DNA from: Bacteroidales bacterium UBA3388
Lineage (GTDB): Bacteria; Bacteroidota; Bacteroidia; Bacteroidales; P3
Direction of reading: 5' to 3'
Length of the DNA stretch: 19,586 nt
Assembly: GCA_002358855.1 (NCBI GenBank)
Contig: DEPQ01000032.1
Location: 1-19,586, forward strand
The notes below the pieces were generated by a model. That model ran no database searches and was not told the origin of the DNA. It saw only the letters and a list, made by a program, of their open reading frames with translations. This document shows positions 16,390 through 19,586 of this stretch, piece by piece. The position numbers and the translations under genes are program-made. How positions within the stretch are numbered: the stretch's first letter is position 1; each line of letters opens with the position of its first letter.

Positions 16390-17138
16390 TTCAAGTAAAA
16401 AATCTAACCTACACAATAGGACAAAAAAAAATTCTGCGTAATATCAACTTTCAAATAGAGAAAGGTAAGATTTATGGCATACTTGGCACAAACGGTTCTG
16501 GCAAAAGCACCCTTTTAAAAGCCCTTTCAAGAATCAATCCCGTTAAAAACGGAACAATATTCATAGACAAAAAAGACATAAACTCTTACTCCGCAAAAAA
16601 ATTAGCACAAACAATAGCCGTAGTCCCACAACAAACAAATCTAATGTTTGACTTCTCCGCCCTACAAATTGCTTTAATGGGCAGAATCCCTTATCAAAAG
16701 CCACTATATGCCGACAGCAAAGAAGACTTTCAAATAGTCAAACAAGCAATGCAAAGAACAAACACTTGGCATTTGAGAGATATGAACGCAAAGAACCTAA
16801 GCGGAGGAGAATTTCAAAGACTGATAATCGCAAGAGCCCTTTCGCAACAAACACCTCTGCTAATGCTTGACGAACCCGTGTCTTCGCTTGACATACGTCA
16901 TCAATTCGACATAATGAACCTTCTAAAAGAAATAAATACTCAAACTTCGGCAACAATTCTCATTATTATCCACGACCTAAACCTTGCAATGAAATATTGC
17001 GATGAAGTAATTCTTCTCAACAAAGGCGACTTGGTAGCCAAAGGGCCCTCAAAACAAGTCCTAACCCAAGAAAATATTTCCACACACTTTGGCATAAAAG
17101 TTCATATCAACCAAGATTATTTACAGATACTTGGTTAA
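16386..17138 (+). CDS. ABC transporter ATP-binding protein (FecE/BtuD type)
   Basis: A 250-residue cytoplasmic ATPase that powers the preceding permease. Walker A GTNGSGKST (34-42), Q-loop VVPQQ (79-83), signature LSGGEFQ (138-144), Walker B LLMLDEP (158-164), D-loop SSLD and H-loop His196 in IIHDLN are all intact. ATG overlaps the permease stop by 4 bp, so the two are co-translated. It is followed by the terminator at 17168-17216. Confidence 0.95.
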   Translation: MIQVKNLTYTIGQKKILRNINFQIEKGKIYGILGTNGSGKSTLLKALSRINPVKNGTIFIDKKDINSYSAKKLAQTIAVVPQQTNLMFDFSALQIALMGRIPYQKPLYADSKEDFQIVKQAMQRTNTWHLRDMNAKNLSGGEFQRLIIARALSQQTPLLMLDEPVSSLDIRHQFDIMNLLKEINTQTSATILIIIHDLNLAMKYCDEVILLNKGDLVAKGPSKQVLTQENISTHFGIKVHINQDYLQILG

Positions 17139-17167
17139 AAGAAAATAAAGCAAAGAAAGAAAAAAAT

Positions 17168-17216
17168 AAAACGCTCGTTTATCAAAATATTTCAAAGACT
17201 CACGAGCGTTTTTTTT
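17168..17216. terminator. Bidirectional intrinsic terminator between convergent genes
   Basis: AAAACGCTCGT (17168-17178) pairs perfectly over 11 bp with ACGAGCGTTTT (17202-17212), with a 23-nt loop. A T run follows on the plus strand and an A run precedes it, so the structure can work in both directions. It lies between the ABC ATPase gene (plus) and the lipoprotein gene (minus). Confidence 0.85.
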
Positions 17217-17229
17217 GTAGTTAAAGTTT

Positions 17230-17593
17230 TTATTCTACTTTAACTAATCGGAAAAATGCAGAGATTTCTTCTTGGTCGATAATCATTCTAACATTAAATT
17301 CCTTTTCTTGTGAATGGTATCCTTCTTTTTCGCAACGCAATATTATACGTACATCTCCCGAGTTCTCGTAACTAAGTCCACGAATGTCCAAAGATTTTGT
17401 TGCTTCGTAAGGGGTTGTTTGCAAATACTTGTTGTTTGTACTTTTAACGCTTGGAGTTTTTGAGACAACACGCCAAAAAACATCCGCTCCCGCAGGACGA
17501 GATTGCACATCCCAACGGACAATTGTATTTTCCAAAGCAGTATTGCCATATCCCTCAACTTCTTTTCTTGGTTCTTCCTTTGCAAGTTGTTTT
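17230..17593 (-). repeat. Copy 1 of 364-bp direct repeat (3' end of lipoprotein gene)
   Basis: Aligns without gaps to 18178-18541 from the stop codon to the TTGCAAGTTGTTTT-like boundary. By eye I count about 20 mismatches, or about 94-95% identity. Identity stops abruptly at the upstream side (17594 onward). Confidence 0.9.
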
Positions 17594-18147
17594 GGTGCAC
17601 TATCTTTTTTAAAGAATGAAGAAATCTTGTTCCAGTTTATTTGTTCTAATGCTAATGCGTAGTGCTCATTTAAACCATTTGGAACATTCACTGCATTTGT
17701 TCCTGAAGACATAACATTTTGTTCAAATATTTTTTCACCAGAACTATTAGTCATTTCAACGCCAAGCATAATATCAATTTTCCCATTCCAAGTATTTACA
17801 TCTATTCTACTTAAAGTAATAGTTAAAGTGTAATCATTTTCACCTAAATCTTTAAATCCCATTGCTCTAACATAGTTTACCGTTGGCATATTAAAGATAG
17901 CTGAATTTGACATTGAGTAAACATTCTTATCTACGACAAATTGTTGATAATTTTGTTTTATTTCAATATTTAATCCTTGTTTTAAATTATTAAAATAACA
18001 TTGTGGCATACGGGCAATTTTAAATCTTTGGTTTAATTGCGTTTGAAGATTTGCTGATGCCATATCTTTGTATGCGCCACAACTTGTAAATAACATTGGT
18101 ATTGAGAATAAAACAACTAATAGCAATAATATTTTTTTTGATTTCAT
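17230..18147 (-). CDS. Lipoprotein with C-terminal PEGA-like module
   Basis: 305 residues with a lipoprotein signal: basic MKSKK, hydrophobic core and lipobox LFTSC (Cys23). Residues about 25-186 are a mixed alpha/beta region of unrecognised family (segments KIARMPQCYFNNLKQGLNI and DYTLTITLSRIDV). Residues 187-305 are an almost exact copy of the C-terminal module of the gene upstream (18178-19119), with four differing residues in 119. The module has PEGA-like features: SRPAGADVFW, TTPYEATKSLDI, and a closing LRCEKEGY. PEGA domains are small beta-folds found in cell-surface proteins. Probably periplasmic or outer-membrane anchored. ATG start, 30 bp after the upstream gene's stop, so second in a two-gene operon. 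No function is assigned. Confidence 0.85.
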   Translation of the reverse strand: MKSKKILLLLVVLFSIPMLFTSCGAYKDMASANLQTQLNQRFKIARMPQCYFNNLKQGLNIEIKQNYQQFVVDKNVYSMSNSAIFNMPTVNYVRAMGFKDLGENDYTLTITLSRIDVNTWNGKIDIMLGVEMTNSSGEKIFEQNVMSSGTNAVNVPNGLNEHYALALEQINWNKISSFFKKDSAPKQLAKEEPRKEVEGYGNTALENTIVRWDVQSRPAGADVFWRVVSKTPSVKSTNNKYLQTTPYEATKSLDIRGLSYENSGDVRIILRCEKEGYHSQEKEFNVRMIIDQEEISAFFRLVKVE

Positions 18148-18177
18148 ATTTATTCAATTTTATTATTTTATTAAATA

Positions 18178-18541
18178 TTATTCTTCTTTAACCAAGCGGA
18201 AGAATGCAGAGATTTCTTCTTGGTCGATAATCATTCTTACATTAAATTCCTTTTCTTGCGGATAGTATCCTTCTTTTTCGCAACGCAATATTATACGAAC
18301 ATCTCCCGAGTTTTCGTAACTAAGTCCACGAATGTCCAAAGATTTTGTTGCTTCATAAGGAGTTGTTTGCAAATACTTGTTATTTGTACTTTTAACCTCA
18401 GGAGTTTTTGACACAACACGCCAAAAAACATCTGCTCCCGCAGGACGAGATTGCACATCCCAACGAACAATTGTATTTTCCAAAGCAGTATTGCCATATC
18501 CCTCAACTTCTTTTCTTGGTTCTTCCTTTGCAAGTTGTTTT
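18178..18541 (-). repeat. Copy 2 of 364-bp direct repeat (3' end of TM2 gene)
   Basis: Partner of 17230-17593. Both copies encode the last 119 residues and stop codon of their genes. The mismatches cluster in three places (near the stop, around 18268-18272 and around 18399-18402), while the first 120 or so coding bases of the module are nearly unchanged. Confidence 0.9.
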
Positions 18542-19119
18542 CTATTTGTTGTTTTTTTAACTTCTTGTTGCGGAACAGGAGGATAATATCCTTGCTGTGT
18601 TAAGGCAAATTGGTTCATATTTGTTATTTCTGCAAAGTTTTTCATATTAGTTGCCTTTGTCAACCTTTTTATTTGAAACCAATCTATAATAGCCCAAACA
18701 CCACATCCACCAAATGTTATTAATTTAAGAGCCCCATAAGTATTTTGACCCAACATAAACCTATCTACTCCATACGCCCCTAAGAAAATAGAAACTATTT
18801 GAGTAACATTAGGGTCTATACCAGCAAAAGAAGATGTTATCATTCTAACTTCTTCTACCGATTTTGTCCTTAAAAATGCTATTACCATATTAAAATCAGA
18901 TTGAGTAAAGCATTTTTGATATGTAGTCGCAAAATTGTTTATTAAAGACTCTTTAATGTGTTCTTCATCATCATCTAACATTTCAATTTTTATTGACTCT
19001 GTTTCTCTTTGTTGCATTTCTATATTTTGGTTTCCTTCAATACTGCTTTTATTCTCAGCAAAAGTAGTATTAACAGAAAAGACAAATGCAAATAGCATAA
19101 GTATAATATTTCTCTTCAT
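18178..19119 (-). CDS. Exported TM2-domain protein with C-terminal PEGA-like module
   Basis: 313 residues. A signal peptide (MKRNIILMLFAFVFSVNTTFA, cleavage after about residue 21) is followed by an acidic helical region (about 22-105). A TM2 domain lies at about 107-152: GAYGVDRFMLG, then TFGGCGVWAIIDWFQI, two short membrane helices with a polar turn. A linker with Asn/Gln and GYYPP leads to the 119-residue module 195-313 shared with the downstream lipoprotein. After signal cleavage, two membrane passes would leave the C-terminal module in the periplasm, on the same side as the module of the lipoprotein. That topology is inferred. TM2 proteins have no single known role in bacteria. ATG with CAGG upstream, and a roughly 370-nt leader back to the promoter at 19493-19528. 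Confidence 0.83.
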   Translation of the reverse strand: MKRNIILMLFAFVFSVNTTFAENKSSIEGNQNIEMQQRETESIKIEMLDDDEEHIKESLINNFATTYQKCFTQSDFNMVIAFLRTKSVEEVRMITSSFAGIDPNVTQIVSIFLGAYGVDRFMLGQNTYGALKLITFGGCGVWAIIDWFQIKRLTKATNMKNFAEITNMNQFALTQQGYYPPVPQQEVKKTTNRKQLAKEEPRKEVEGYGNTALENTIVRWDVQSRPAGADVFWRVVSKTPEVKSTNNKYLQTTPYEATKSLDIRGLSYENSGDVRIILRCEKEGYYPQEKEFNVRMIIDQEEISAFFRLVKEE

Positions 19120-19214
19120 TTTTTACCTGTTATTTTTTTTATTAAAATTTAATGATATATTACTTTGCCCAAGTCCCAAATGGCGATTACTTATTTTCCT
19201 TCTTGACTTCAAGG

Positions 19215-19392
19215 CATAAAAAAACGTGGGACTTTTTTCTTATTGTCATATGAGGTCTTCGACTACCTAACTACCAAACAAGAAAAGCCCACGATATTAC
19301 TCGTGAGCGTTCTTGGCTTATTCTTTTGGTAGTTTTTAATGAAATTGTCGAAGTTTCATATGACCAATTATAAGCAAAAACGCTTTTATATG
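19215..19392 (-). ncRNA. Long imperfect hairpin RNA, about 178 nt, 6S-RNA-like architecture
   Basis: The ends pair (CATATAAAAGCG, from 19392, with CGTTTTTTTATG, ending at 19215). Moving inward, the paired blocks are CTTA/TAAG and TTG/CAA, then TCATATGA with TCATATGA (19356-19363 with 19246-19253), then CTTCGAC/GTCGAAG (19347-19353 with 19257-19263). An asymmetric internal loop follows (12 nt against 5), then AACTACCAAA/TTTGGTAGTT (19325-19334 with 19269-19278). Last come CAAGAA/TTCTTG (19310-19315 with 19279-19284) and an apical 8-bp stem GCTCACGA/TCGTGGGC (19301-19308 with 19287-19294) with a 6-nt loop. The size, closing stem, central bubble and terminal stem suggest 6S RNA. The strand is chosen from the promoter direction. 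It could instead be a cis-acting leader of the TM2-lipoprotein operon. The structure is certain in outline; the identity is not. Confidence 0.45.
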
Positions 19393-19492
19393 TCGTAAAA
19401 ATATATTAATTCTTCAAAAAATTATTATTTATTTCTTTTTCTCCTCCTTTTTTATAAGTTTCCAACTATTTTTCTATTCATTTTTAAACAAC

Positions 19493-19528
19493 TTGCAAAG
19501 GTAAAACAATTTTTTTAAAGCACAAAAA
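19493..19528 (-). promoter_or_regulatory. Promoter upstream of the structured RNA and TM2-lipoprotein operon
   Basis: On the minus strand TTTG (19523-19526), 19 bp, then TACCTTTG (19496-19503): a full consensus match. Transcription would begin near 19489, about 100 nt before the hairpin RNA and about 370 nt before the TM2 gene. It matches the promoter at 196-231 at 31 of 36 positions. Confidence 0.65.
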
Positions 19529-19586
19529 TTTTGCGAATAAAGTCTTGATTTTCTAAATTCAAGAAATAGGGAAATCAGATTTATTT

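Noticed and set aside
19215..19392. Insertion sequence ends or MITE
   Set aside because: The long inverted repeat is interrupted in the manner of an RNA, not a clean terminal repeat; I see no flanking target duplication and no transposase remnant.
1..19586. tRNA genes or riboswitches
   Set aside because: No TTCGAATCC-type T-loop with matching acceptor stem and no familiar riboswitch core was seen in the gaps; a tRNAscan-SE and Infernal run would settle this.

Overview
The window looks like chromosomal DNA from a low-GC member of the Bacteroidota. The evidence is a Bacteroidota-type promoter (-33 TTTG, about 19-20 bp, -7 TAnnTTTG) in several gaps, a CHU_C (gliding-motility/type IX secretion-associated) C-terminal domain, a PIF1-like helicase ending in an HRDC-like region, a split transketolase, and lipoproteins with short lipoboxes. 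Most genes are housekeeping. The less ordinary material lies in the two gaps at the window ends and in the tandem envelope genes at the right.

Left part (1-7431, all minus strand). A truncated lipoprotein gene leaves the window at position 1 and has its own promoter. A gap of about 490 bp upstream of it holds a five-unit repeat with a 21-bp period and a branched inverted repeat. Next, in transcription order (right to left), come an ECF sigma factor overlapping a membrane-anchored protein with a CHU_C domain. They are followed by a promoter and a tightly packed operon: transketolase N-terminal subunit, exported von Willebrand A protein, transketolase C-terminal subunit, PIF1-like helicase. The exported vWA gene separates the two halves of one cytoplasmic enzyme.

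Middle (7497-12306, minus strand). alaS, typA and the RNase P RNA gene rnpB follow one another with gaps of 30 and 9 bp. A short divergent promoter region (12307-12422) separates alaS from a plus-strand operon.

Plus-strand operon (12423-17138). L-serine dehydratase, a SulP anion transporter with STAS domain, a FecCD-type ABC permease and its ATPase lie head to tail; the last three are abutting or overlapping. No periplasmic binding protein is present. A strong bidirectional terminator (17168-17216) closes the operon.

Right part (17230-19586, minus strand). Two envelope genes, a TM2-domain protein and a lipoprotein, have unrelated N-terminal parts. They share an almost identical 119-residue PEGA-like C-terminal module, encoded by a 364-bp direct repeat. 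Upstream lies a roughly 178-nt long imperfect hairpin with 6S-RNA-like architecture, preceded by a promoter that closely matches the one at the left end of the window.

In my reading the best candidates for something undescribed are the 178-nt structured RNA with its alternative terminator pairing, the module-sharing TM2/lipoprotein pair, and the vWA gene inside the transketolase operon. None of these can be called novel without database comparison.
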